From a virus: DNA of 43,415 nt. Under the pieces are notes generated by a model that worked only from the letters and a program-made list of their open reading frames with translations, searched no databases and was not told the origin of the DNA. Of this stretch, positions 8,001-15,327 are shown in pieces. Every line of letters starts with the position of its first letter. The stretch's first letter is position 1. The DNA lies in IMG/VR virus record IMGVR_UViG_3300008117_000132, positions 1-43,415 of that record, one strand, 5' to 3'. A program made the translations under genes and the position numbers.

Positions 8001-8541
8001 ACCAGCTTTTACAGAAAGAAAAACTTGTAATCCTGGCTTTGATTTTTGTGCATGGAATGCGCTTTATGATGTTTGCGGTGGATCAGCAGAGCCCAGAGCA
8101 TATTGGGAAAAAGGATACTCTCCAGATGGAGTAAGATTAACAATGCCACAAGGATGGCCAAGCTGTGATTGTTGCTCAGATTGTGAAGCGTGTGCAGATC
8201 CTCCACCAGAAACAGGATGGGGAGAAGCAGCTTCAAGTCCTTGTCAAACATGTCCTGATGGATATACCTCATACTGGGTACAGCACTCAGTAGTTGATCC
8301 AGACGTTTTTGATCCTTCTGACCCTTGTGAAGTAAGCGATAAAGTATGCTGTCCTCCCGCTAACACTCTTGGGGCTTTTGGTTATACTCTTGAAGGTATC
8401 GGTCCAGTAACTGAAGGAGGAACAGATAAATGCAGATACTTTAACATATCAGATCCAACAGCACCAGTACTATCTACTAATTGGGAAATAGCAAAACGCT
8501 GTTGTGATGGAGAATGTGTAAATTATTGTGATGATTGTTAA
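5098..8541 (+). CDS. Giant Cys-rich virion protein F2 with hydrophobic and coiled-coil segments
   Basis: A 1147-residue multidomain protein. In order: an N-terminal domain with a CDNC...CDSC cluster near residues 163-175; a Ser/Thr/Gly-rich beta middle region like phage fibre and adhesin modules; a strongly hydrophobic stretch around 770-800 (LDLAIAIATIVL followed by LLSGLLPAIL) that could cross or bury in a membrane; coiled-coil-like segments around 800-830 and 921-966; then a Cys-rich end (19 Cys in residues ~977-1147) whose last ~100 residues are shared with the 3817-5073 product. The start at 5098 has AAAGGG upstream. No enzyme motif is evident. It is probably a large spike, fibre or host-penetration protein. 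The internal hydrophobic segment is unusual for a soluble fibre. Confidence 0.75.
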   Translation: MAIFSTNFNNPLPKTNIDSDNPCYWIIYKPTPYTINCGDKDVSLEVPIAPEKINHSISTTWWSNNQHLIKAIIPCDQISLDINASGQIPYCVISPLDNTNSSYVKDCVSLYPEAQKLIEFLQNNDCALDNPNHPVLSWFNSIIANNPEIINSSQKFLTSFTKPCDNCNVFCDSCVPFGQYAVTNALLEHNGLEISGSSISVNNEDIDLNDYFNTNLLPIVSYSKQSISNKIFLTNETSDLNFQIPSWLGFNKALIIDDQGNLSSHNVIPGQILQLSDTIILGATTESAPTGASLTVSAPSAPTILSFRISDGELGANTVITLAPNPNISNEDIVKSYAFRFNGVAIRPKRVGPADAIQDVAEGLSNNEYEFEGLLDGQYVTVASVGSNTIGSYGDSVFLGSGCCYISDGTVFDGIEESCQEYTTDTELSYTWSENSCAPTGSWNVGYIVTDSGLFKDKFFITGCNSGTFDSWLNSYNSGIATNFRRNVDCSILSTGTVYDTLRPIPTGDNINLDISPSLSLTFDSVLSQGSTKISYTDNMFTFSTDAATSGNIGFVIAKPENFTYGDEILSLSHEGTITSVPFVLEGNNIVCSNVFANNTHYNPAESGFLDINYSSQDIKPAVMPRTHTIGIFQFVPAGASATAQFGQHYINLFHTHSDQIYFTDANNKRVDLSRYVSNSYLSPVIYPEPIIVQSLSNDEFSACVAIGPPQGWWDPDARNIENDFTLPLAPNLLEYPCENPFYIRGGYNINDLFTFECGCWIVLMSRQQALDLAIAIATIVLTMARLYKLLSGLLPAILSLDSQISSKNAEKDNLLDIMKRATEAMQRIEGEHPQIPGAFPPDFGWVNHIDKHDDGYDGPRVIIVFPTYDEDGNKITLSWDEWLAKHPFDENLQNLNNIYEDYQAWVNNKELRDGADWNMRGLDKEIAKLVAEVEPLRSEAQGIQAQLAGLAASLALLKSQLDQFMNGPAFTERKTCNPGFDFCAWNALYDVCGGSAEPRAYWEKGYSPDGVRLTMPQGWPSCDCCSDCEACADPPPETGWGEAASSPCQTCPDGYTSYWVQHSVVDPDVFDPSDPCEVSDKVCCPPANTLGAFGYTLEGIGPVTEGGTDKCRYFNISDPTAPVLSTNWEIAKRCCDGECVNYCDDC

Positions 8542-8563
8542 AACTAATTAAAAGGAAAATCTA

Positions 8564-8890
8564 ATGCCAATATATAATATTAATAATCAAAATAGCACCC
8601 AATATGATGCTCCAGTATTATTATCAAATAATAATATTACATTAAATAATAAGTATGGCTATAATTTTGATATTAGTTTACCAATTATTGATAATTTTAA
8701 AATTAAATCTAAATATTATCCATTAAATTTTAGTAATGATAGAATATTAAATAAAAGCCAAATAGTATCTAGTAACTTGTCTCGTGCTACAAATCATAAT
8801 CTTAGTATTAATGAAGAAAAATTTGGTAATTTACTACCATCTCAATCTAGCATACATATTGCTAATCCGTGGAAAAGGCCGAATAACTAA
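8564..8890 (+). CDS. Small virion-module protein E2 (108 aa)
   Basis: A 108-residue Asn-rich protein preceded by AAAGGA, paralogous to the 3509-3817 product (shared IYNI-x-N-x-N start, NFSNDRI-x-N centre, N-LLP and a Trp-Lys-Arg end). It follows the large F2 gene by 22 nt, so the pair order is inverted compared with E1-F1. No signal peptide, membrane segment or enzyme motif is seen. Probably an adaptor or capping protein paired with the Cys-rich proteins; this is inferred from synteny only. Confidence 0.75.
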   Translation: MPIYNINNQNSTQYDAPVLLSNNNITLNNKYGYNFDISLPIIDNFKIKSKYYPLNFSNDRILNKSQIVSSNLSRATNHNLSINEEKFGNLLPSQSSIHIANPWKRPNN

Positions 8891-8914
8891 GAATAGTATA
8901 AATCTATAAAAGTA

Positions 8915-8923
8915 GTGTATAAT
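8915..8923 (+). promoter_or_regulatory. Candidate late promoter motif GTGTATAAT
   Basis: GTGTATAAT (followed by ATA) sits 40 nt before ATG 8955, in one of the few sizeable gaps of the module, with a TATAAAAGTA stretch upstream. It is identical over 12 bases to the motif at 27017. No -35-like box is visible. Probably recognised by a phage-modified polymerase. Confidence 0.55.
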
Positions 8924-8954
8924 ATAGTAATACTACATAAAGGAATTTTATATT

Positions 8955-9281
8955 ATGGCTATTTATCAACCACAGATTCCTCCAACAGGATATCAGACCG
9001 CCGACCCATATGATATTTGGGAATTAAGTTTGACCGAATTCCCACCTACAAACTCTTATTATTGCAATAATAACAGAATCTATTATGACCGAAATGACAT
9101 AGATAAAAATGTTTTTAATCAACTTGATCAACAAGATAAATATCTTAGCAATTTTAGTTATCCTGATGAGCTAGCTTTCGGAGTAAATTTTGCAAGAGCT
9201 AATAATAGACGCTTAGGTGTTGATAATTTTAAAAGTGGAATGGTATATAATTTATATTTAAATACATTTATTACGGAGTAA
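8955..9281 (+). CDS. Small virion-module protein A2 (108 aa)
   Basis: A 108-residue homolog of the 1090-1365 product with a ~30-residue N-terminal extension. Shared: N-[KR]-IYY-x-R, NF-x-YP-[ND]-[DE], FG-[VI]-N-[FY], and a C-terminal [FL]-x-LY-x-N-x-F-like strand. AAAGGA lies 11 nt before the ATG and a late-promoter motif stands 40 nt upstream, so this gene opens the second copy of the A-B-C-protease block. Function unknown; structural role by context. Confidence 0.8.
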   Translation: MAIYQPQIPPTGYQTADPYDIWELSLTEFPPTNSYYCNNNRIYYDRNDIDKNVFNQLDQQDKYLSNFSYPDELAFGVNFARANNRRLGVDNFKSGMVYNLYLNTFITE

Positions 9282-9287
9282 TTATCA

Positions 9288-9692
9288 ATGCCAATACCAA
9301 ATAATTGTAATGATATTCCTGATAATGTGATGGAAGATGCAGCAGAAAAAAATGAAAATGACTACAACAATTGTAAGGATCCTGCTACGGGAGGTAAAGA
9401 TAAAGATAGGGTTATACGAGTAATGCAAGGAGATAAAGTTATTTATGAAAGCACAGCATTAGATAAACTTATTAAAGATCTTGAAAGAAAATTTCCAAAT
9501 GGAATCCCACCAGAACAAGCTGCCCCAGTTTATAAAAAAGCTATAGATAATATTCTGAAACCAGGAACAGAGGGTAGAAAAGCTATAGATGGAGCAAAAG
9601 GTCCAGTTAAAATTGTAGTAGGAGTACTATGCCCATCTAAAAATCCAACAGTACCATCCACCACTCCAATACCAGGAATAGCCAGACCATGA
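9288..9692 (+). CDS. Small virion-module protein B2 (134 aa)
   Basis: A 134-residue charged protein with GGAG before ATG 9288. It is a diverged counterpart of the 1380-1772 product, with a matching order of strands and the same PGI-x-RP C-terminus overlapping the next start by ATGA. The middle (LIKDLERKF, then PPEQAAPVYKKAIDNIL) looks alpha-helical. The tail PTVPSTTPIPG is a short Pro/Thr-rich piece, a small form of the long stalks seen further downstream. No known domain is recognised. Confidence 0.75.
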   Translation: MPIPNNCNDIPDNVMEDAAEKNENDYNNCKDPATGGKDKDRVIRVMQGDKVIYESTALDKLIKDLERKFPNGIPPEQAAPVYKKAIDNILKPGTEGRKAIDGAKGPVKIVVGVLCPSKNPTVPSTTPIPGIARP

Positions 9693-9964
9693 CACCATAT
9701 CGCCCAACCTATAATTATGGCATAAGCACGAATACTTCTTCACGCAATTTTACTTGTGGCTATGTTCCTAAAACGACAGAAGCTAATAGAGGCGGTTTGG
9801 ATAAAATTAATGATGATCGTCTTAGATATAATAGATTTTCATCAAAAGATTTAATTAATTTTGCTTTAGATAATAATGATCCAGTTTATGAATGTCCTCC
9901 ACCAGAACCAACTCCAACACCAGATATTTATACTTTACCTAATTTAGTAAACAATATACCATAA
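9689..9964 (+). CDS. Small virion-module protein C2 (91 aa)
   Basis: A 91-residue Tyr/Asn-rich protein starting by ATGA overlap with B2. It corresponds in position to the 1769-2095 product (E-[AS]-N-x-GG-[LI]-D and DPVYE-C-P segments) and also contains RYNRF, echoing the IYYNRF/YYNRF string of the A proteins and the N-terminal module. A short PTPTP stretch lies near the C-terminus. It is 9 nt before the second metalloprotease gene. Function unknown; probably acts with that protease. Confidence 0.7.
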   Translation: MTPYRPTYNYGISTNTSSRNFTCGYVPKTTEANRGGLDKINDDRLRYNRFSSKDLINFALDNNDPVYECPPPEPTPTPDIYTLPNLVNNIP

Positions 9965-9973
9965 GGATAATAT

Positions 9974-11245
9974 ATGGCATCTATTATTAGTCAACCGTTA
10001 TCCACAAGTGCAACAGCTGGAACAACAATATCTTTTACGGTAGCTGTTGACAGAATTGGAGATCCTACTCCATCTGTCGGAGCTATTCAATATGATTATC
10101 GTATTACTTATGATTGGCAATATCGAATTGATAGTTCATCATCGTGGATATCTGCTAATAGAAAAATTACTAAAAATACTTTTATTCCAAGTACATGGAC
10201 AGGATCAACTAGAAATTCAGTGTATAGCGATACATTAACAATAAATGCATCATTAGGTAGAAATAATAGGCAGTATAGATGCATTATAACTTATCAGAGA
10301 AGAAACTATGGTATCAATGTTAATATTTTTGAACAAACATTAATTTCTCTACCAGCAACGATAACTATTTTAGATAGACTCAATATATTTAATTTACAAT
10401 CTTTTGATTTAATACCAAATGAAGATATCATATATAAAAATGCATTAATTGAAGCTGCTAATATCTGGAATAATTTTATTAAATATCCCAAATTTTTATT
10501 AGATTATTTAACAAGTTCACAAACAAATTTTAATGGATTGTCATTATCACAATACAGAAAAAAGAATGAGAATGCTTCATGGATTGCTGGAGTTATAAGA
10601 ATAGAAAATATTAATTTTAGCTCTACAGCTCGTCCAGTACTCAAGTTTTATAGATATTTTGAACTAGACGTAAATTCCAAATATTTTATAAATACATTTG
10701 GATCTCCATACACATATAACGATTGGGTAAAAATACTCACTCACGAATTAGGACATGCTTTGGGTATTGGTGCTTGGAATAATTTTCTTGAGATTAATGA
10801 ACTTGCTCCGTTTACAGGATCTTTACCAAGATTAACAAGATTCACGCATCCCAGTACGGTTAATAGCTATAATAGAATAGCCTTAAATGTACCATTGACC
10901 AGAGAAAGTGTGCCAGTTGAGAATGTTGGTCCTATAGGATCATCTGGGGTTCATTGGCAAAATAACTACGTTCCCGCAAGATCTGCAATATCAGGATCTA
11001 TAGAATATATAAGACCAGACTATAATGGAATATATAATGAATTAATGGTTAAAACATATCGTTCAGATAATATTATTACTCCTTTATCCATAGGATATTT
11101 ACAAGACTTAGGATATGAAGAGGTTTCTCCTGGCGCTAGACAACCAGGAATAATAACCACAGATAATGGTAGAACTCCATTAATTAATCCACAATCAATA
11201 TCAGAAAACTTTTGCAAAACATGTAATAATGTATATTTATCATAG
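9974..11245 (+). CDS. Leishmanolysin-like metalloprotease D2
   Basis: A 423-residue paralog of the 2098-3480 product. Residues ~1-130 form an Ig-like beta domain (DWQYRID, then YRCIITY). The protease core has HELGHALGIG with H257, E258 and H261. The eleventh motif position is Ala, so the third zinc ligand is probably H327 in GVHW, 70 residues on, as in M8-type enzymes. An ELM Met-turn follows at M358. It lacks the Cys-rich insertion present in D1 between the third ligand and the Met-turn. AAGGATA precedes ATG 9974. The two copies are strongly diverged outside these motifs, suggesting different targets. Predicted to cleave host surface proteins or to be a virion-borne lysin-like factor. Confidence 0.85.
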   Translation: MASIISQPLSTSATAGTTISFTVAVDRIGDPTPSVGAIQYDYRITYDWQYRIDSSSSWISANRKITKNTFIPSTWTGSTRNSVYSDTLTINASLGRNNRQYRCIITYQRRNYGINVNIFEQTLISLPATITILDRLNIFNLQSFDLIPNEDIIYKNALIEAANIWNNFIKYPKFLLDYLTSSQTNFNGLSLSQYRKKNENASWIAGVIRIENINFSSTARPVLKFYRYFELDVNSKYFINTFGSPYTYNDWVKILTHELGHALGIGAWNNFLEINELAPFTGSLPRLTRFTHPSTVNSYNRIALNVPLTRESVPVENVGPIGSSGVHWQNNYVPARSAISGSIEYIRPDYNGIYNELMVKTYRSDNIITPLSIGYLQDLGYEEVSPGARQPGIITTDNGRTPLINPQSISENFCKTCNNVYLS

Positions 11246-11319
11246 TAGCATACTGAATAAATCTCAGAATGGGCAAACTTCTCCAAGTTTTAATAAATTT
11301 CAATGTGATACCATAAAAT

Positions 11320-12054
11320 ATGTCAAAATTTATCATAAATAATAATATTGCAGAAAATAATCAAAATCAGAATGCGTATTTTAATAAGTATCAAACTGTC
11401 GAACAAACAGGAATTATTCCATCCAATAATCCTAGTATAAGATATAATCAAACATTATTTGATCAAAATCTTAATAGTGTTATTTATCAAGGTAATAATC
11501 TCACATCAAATAATGATGCCAGATCAATTACTTTAAACTGGACTCCACAATCGATCAGAGAATTTACATATAATATACTTACAAATAATTTTGAAATAAA
11601 TTATCCAATTACTGACTCATATAATTTGTGTGATCAAAAAATTTCTATAGTATTTCAAGCTGGTAATACTCATTGGACAAGATTTTCTAATAGCTCATTA
11701 TCCTATCCTATAAATCATCAATTCTCTAGAGTTAATCAATCTGATCATAAATTAGATTGTCGCATTAAACTTCCTAAGCCTCGTGTTGGTCCGCCAGATG
11801 AATGCGATTTAACTTTTAATTTTACTTATTTTGTTGAAAATTCTGTACGCAAAGTTCGTGTTATAGTCTCTAGTATTCCAACAGCATGTTTACTATTACA
11901 AATTAAATTTTTTGATGATATGTCTACACCACTATCTGATTGGATTAATGTTCAATCTATTAACAGTCTACAAACTGATATAGAGATACCATTTTTTAGT
12001 GATGAGGTATCCAAAGCGATTGTTAGACTATACTCATGTGAATATCTGTACTAA
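11320..12054 (+). CDS. N-module protein with short beta C-terminus (244 aa)
   Basis: A 244-residue protein. Residues ~1-140 are the first of three copies of an N-terminal module (also in the 13813 and 15959 genes): AY-[FY]-N-[KR]-[YF], TG-[IV]-[IV]-P, IRYN-x-TLFD, SI-x-x-x-[WL]-T, [YF]-x-[LF]-CDQ and a TSYP-like turn. The remaining ~100 residues look like a single beta-sandwich domain (DLTFNFTYFVEN, VRLYSCEYLY) and match no family I know. There is no clear ribosome site before ATG 11320, and the 74 bases before it hold nothing recognisable. By comparison with the others, the N-module probably anchors the protein to the virion and the C-terminus is the variable part. Confidence 0.8.
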   Translation: MSKFIINNNIAENNQNQNAYFNKYQTVEQTGIIPSNNPSIRYNQTLFDQNLNSVIYQGNNLTSNNDARSITLNWTPQSIREFTYNILTNNFEINYPITDSYNLCDQKISIVFQAGNTHWTRFSNSSLSYPINHQFSRVNQSDHKLDCRIKLPKPRVGPPDECDLTFNFTYFVENSVRKVRVIVSSIPTACLLLQIKFFDDMSTPLSDWINVQSINSLQTDIEIPFFSDEVSKAIVRLYSCEYLY

Positions 12055-12071
12055 AACAAGAAAGTGATTTT

Positions 12072-13748
12072 ATGGACATTTTAAATAGCATACAAATACA
12101 ATCACAACCAGACACTTGCTTAAGTAAAGAATTTTATTTTGTTATTCCAGAAAATATTGGAGGATATAATCCAGATTATTTATACTTTCTTGGAGAACCA
12201 GGAACAGTGGTGTCTATTCGATATCTTGGAGAAACACATACAGTAACTATAGGCTCTAATAATCTAGCATCTTATAACTTTCCTAGTTATAAACAACTTA
12301 GTATCTCTTATTCTCAATTATTGGTGCCAGATTATAGAGGCATAAAAATAGTATCAAGTAAAACTATTACATGTCACTATTTATATCGTAATGCTTATGC
12401 TTGTAATGGAACAGGACTATTACCAATAGAACAATTATCTAAATTATATTACATATGTCCATTCTTTTCACAAGGTCTTTATGCAACTGCGAACATTAAT
12501 ATAGTTAGTACATCAAATAATAATGTAATTACAATCACTAATTTAAAGAATAATGGGAAAAAAACATATACATTACAAGATGGACAAACCTTAAAACATA
12601 GATATGCAGGAGAGAGGGCTGGTAATGGACGCTTATTGCCAGGACCAGTATTTAAAATAGAAAGCACAGAAAAGATAGCTGTTTTTATAGATAGTCTCTG
12701 TTATGTTTGGGTAGGTGCGTGTAATTCTCAAATTTGTCAAATATATGGATATGAATATTTTGATAAAACTTTTATTTTACCATTAACCCAAAATTATAAT
12801 AATGTTATAGGATATAATCGTGAATGGAAAAATGATTTTGAGGGAGAGCACCTAGTTCTTCGTACTGGAGATGCTTTTAAGATTTTATCTGTAGATGCTA
12901 ACAATACCATTTCTATAAATGGAACATCAATAACTTTAGGACAATATGAGACTTATGAAAAATTATCTGTAACTAGTCCAACTATGATAACAGCAACATA
13001 TCCAATATTTGTATATCAATGTAAAAGAGGTATGGGTACAAACGATATTGGCGATGCGTCAATGAATGCTATTTTTCCATTCAATAGATTATCAAAAAGA
13101 TATGTTCTAGCACTTCCTCCATTGCCTGTTAGCGATACTAAAGATAATCCAAAATATTATGCTCTTATTGGTATCAAACAAAATGCGTTATCTAGTGTTA
13201 AAGTTAATGGTACACTATTAAATAGTACTGAATTAAATAATTTTATTACTATTCCAGGAACAGATTATGTTAGTGGCTGGATAGAATTATTAGGATCTAA
13301 AAATAGACTTGATGGATCTTCAGCTACTGCCTATATATTCGAAGCATCAGATAATTTTATTGTAATACTTGATGGATATAATTGGTATGATTCATATTTA
13401 TTTAGTGCTGGTGGAAGTATGTGTGAGAATTTAATACCGAATTTGCCAACCCCAAATCCAAATCCATCTGCTACTCCAACTCGCACTCCAACTCTTACCC
13501 CAACTCCAACTATAACTCAGACTCCTACCATAACTCTAACCCGCACTCAAACTCCAACACCTACTCCATCTCCAAGTATAGCTGCGTCCCCTACACCTAC
13601 TCCTACTCTTACTCCCACTATTTCACTTACTCCTTCTTATACCCCTACTCATACTCCTACTTGTACCCCTACTCCATCACATACTCCTCCTCCAGTAGCA
13701 TGTTGCTATACATTAGGAAATATTATTGATTTTACAATTGTGCCATAA
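12072..13748 (+). CDS. IgGFc-binding-like adhesin with Pro/Thr stalk
   Basis: A 558-residue protein. Residues ~1-460 resemble the IgGFc-binding N-terminal domain found in bacterial secreted and adhesive proteins: an opening FYFVIPEN, repeated beta strands, a VFIDS-x-C strand, QCKRG, a YVLALPPLP segment and a late FIVILDGYNWYDSY. A ~75-residue Pro/Thr stalk (TPTPT-type repeats) follows, then a very short end beginning VACCYT. The ACC after the stalk matches the SACCFC after the stalk of the next gene, so this end may be a truncated or minimal version of that C-terminal domain. AAGAAAG precedes ATG 12072. The likely role is binding host or environmental glycoproteins. It may instead be a generic fibre beta domain. 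Confidence 0.7.
   Translation: MDILNSIQIQSQPDTCLSKEFYFVIPENIGGYNPDYLYFLGEPGTVVSIRYLGETHTVTIGSNNLASYNFPSYKQLSISYSQLLVPDYRGIKIVSSKTITCHYLYRNAYACNGTGLLPIEQLSKLYYICPFFSQGLYATANINIVSTSNNNVITITNLKNNGKKTYTLQDGQTLKHRYAGERAGNGRLLPGPVFKIESTEKIAVFIDSLCYVWVGACNSQICQIYGYEYFDKTFILPLTQNYNNVIGYNREWKNDFEGEHLVLRTGDAFKILSVDANNTISINGTSITLGQYETYEKLSVTSPTMITATYPIFVYQCKRGMGTNDIGDASMNAIFPFNRLSKRYVLALPPLPVSDTKDNPKYYALIGIKQNALSSVKVNGTLLNSTELNNFITIPGTDYVSGWIELLGSKNRLDGSSATAYIFEASDNFIVILDGYNWYDSYLFSAGGSMCENLIPNLPTPNPNPSATPTRTPTLTPTPTITQTPTITLTRTQTPTPTPSPSIAASPTPTPTLTPTISLTPSYTPTHTPTCTPTPSHTPPPVACCYTLGNIIDFTIVP
13447..13695 (+). repeat. Low-complexity Pro/Thr-coding repeat (stalk)
   Basis: Imperfect tandem 6-base units (ACTCCA, ACTCCT, ACACCT types) encode Thr-Pro pairs in the 12072 gene. 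The varied third positions show selection for the amino acids rather than recent slippage. Encodes an extended stalk. Confidence 0.85.
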
Positions 13749-13767
13749 AACATAATATACTGATATG

Positions 13768-13776
13768 GTGTATAAT
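13768..13776 (+). promoter_or_regulatory. Candidate late promoter motif GTGTATAAT
   Basis: An exact GTGTATAAT 45 nt before ATG 13813, in a very AT-rich 64-base gap. It matches the motifs at 8915 and 27017, and suggests that the 13813-20463 genes can be transcribed from here. Confidence 0.55.
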
Positions 13777-13812
13777 TATATATTATAATCATATTAATAA
13801 TGGTACAAAATT

Positions 13813-15327
13813 ATGTCAAAATATATTATCAATAGTGGATTATTATCAAATAAACAAAATGATTTAGCCTATTATAATCGTTTTGAAACAGTACAAGACA
13901 CAGGTATTGTTCCTCCTAATAATTCTAATATTAGATATAATAATACATTATTTGACCAAAATAATAATTTATCTACATATATTAATAATGAGAAATCAAA
14001 TAATAATGCCAATTCTATAACAATAGATTGGACCCCTCAATCTGTTAGGAATTTTAAATATAATATATTACAAGATAAATTCAATGCTGGATATCCTAAA
14101 AATTATACTTATACTTTTTGTGATCAAAAATTATCTACAGTATTCAATATGGGATCAAAACACTTTAGTGTTGATCAAACTGTAGACACATCATATCCTA
14201 GATATCAATCCATAAGTATCGTAGAAGATAATATTAATAATCCATTCTTGTGTGGATTTACTCCTCCATCATGTCAATCTGTTATTTGTCCATCAGGACA
14301 AACTTTTGATCCAGCATCTTGTGCTTGTGTTAGTCCTCCATTATGTATTCCTCAACCTTTAGAGCCATGCTCTCCAACTATTCAGTATGCAACATTAAAA
14401 CCAAAAATTCAAGGATATGCATGGTACCTAGATAGTCCCAAAAATATTACTATTCCAGATATGGGAGTTTTTACTGCAACTTGCGGAGGTGGACATATTT
14501 GTGATTATACTTTATTTAGACCTATTCTAGTATTTCCTGATAATTCTACTATAGAAGCAAATAGAGATATTAATCTCAATAATGCTTTTGATCCAAATCC
14601 CAATAGAATTCCTGTTCCTGGTTTTATTGGTCTTCCTTACGAAAGATCTGATACTTTTGAATTTGTGGTTGATGATGTTTCTACTCTAGACGGAGCAAGA
14701 GTAGAGTTAGTGTGTCAAAATAGATATTGTCACGGTGGAGTAACTTTTATTGTTTTAGTTGCAGAAACAGTAGAAACAAATGAGAAAGTGTTAATATTTG
14801 CAACGTGTCTTGCTCCTGGTCCAGTAAAAAGCAAAGTTATAGGATATGTTGATTGTCCTGGGTCGGATCCTGGTCCATGCGATACTCCTCCTCCAACATC
14901 ATCTCCCACTCCTACTCCCACCGTGACCTCCACAGTTCCTGAAACACCAACTCCAACACCGACAGTGACTCCTACATTAACAGAAACACCAACTCCTACA
15001 CCAACATCAACAGTTACTCTCACACCAACTTTAACAACCACTCCAACACCAACTCCTAGTCCAGCAAATAATAGCGCATGCTGTTTTTGTGAAAATATAG
15101 GTAGTCCGTCTTTCCAATTCCACGGACCAGGTACAGTAGGAGGAGAACCAACTCAAGCTTGGTTTTTACTAGTACAAAATTGCGGAATAACAGGCGAAAT
15201 GTTAGAATCAACAAATACTATAACCATTAATTGCAATGGAACGCAGTATCAAGTCGAATGGACGTACTCCGGATTAGACAACTCATTTGGAGGAAAGATA
15301 TACGATGCAACAATCACCCCAATTTAA
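13813..15327 (+). CDS. N-module protein with Cys-rich segment and Pro/Thr stalk
   Basis: A 504-residue protein. Residues ~1-140 are the second copy of the shared N-module (AYYNRF, TGIVP, IRYNNTLFD, FCDQK). A compact Cys segment follows at ~151-180 (CQSVIC, then FDPASCACV), then a beta domain to ~355 (TFEFVVDDVSTLDG resembles extracellular adhesin strands), a Pro/Thr stalk (~359-417) and a C-terminal domain that opens SACCFC and ends in EWTYSG...TITPI. No catalytic motif is evident. ATG 13813 lacks a clear ribosome site, as does 11320. The 23-nt overlap with the following gene indicates coupling. Probably a surface fibre or adhesin docked through its N-module. Confidence 0.8.
   Translation: MSKYIINSGLLSNKQNDLAYYNRFETVQDTGIVPPNNSNIRYNNTLFDQNNNLSTYINNEKSNNNANSITIDWTPQSVRNFKYNILQDKFNAGYPKNYTYTFCDQKLSTVFNMGSKHFSVDQTVDTSYPRYQSISIVEDNINNPFLCGFTPPSCQSVICPSGQTFDPASCACVSPPLCIPQPLEPCSPTIQYATLKPKIQGYAWYLDSPKNITIPDMGVFTATCGGGHICDYTLFRPILVFPDNSTIEANRDINLNNAFDPNPNRIPVPGFIGLPYERSDTFEFVVDDVSTLDGARVELVCQNRYCHGGVTFIVLVAETVETNEKVLIFATCLAPGPVKSKVIGYVDCPGSDPGPCDTPPPTSSPTPTPTVTSTVPETPTPTPTVTPTLTETPTPTPTSTVTLTPTLTTTPTPTPSPANNSACCFCENIGSPSFQFHGPGTVGGEPTQAWFLLVQNCGITGEMLESTNTITINCNGTQYQVEWTYSGLDNSFGGKIYDATITPI
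14888..15063 (+). repeat. Low-complexity Pro/Thr-coding repeat (stalk)
   Basis: Thr-Pro-coding tandem units inside the 13813 gene, interrupted by Val, Glu and Leu. Second of three long stalks in the module. The antisense reading is an artefactual Val/Gly-rich frame. Confidence 0.85.

Noticed and set aside
11271-11318. 15-codon reading frame before the 11320 gene
   Set aside because: No ribosome site and no similarity; too short to support.
14730-15041. Antisense Val/Gly-rich frame over the Pro/Thr stalk
   Set aside because: It is the reverse reading of the Thr-Pro repeat and has no start signals.
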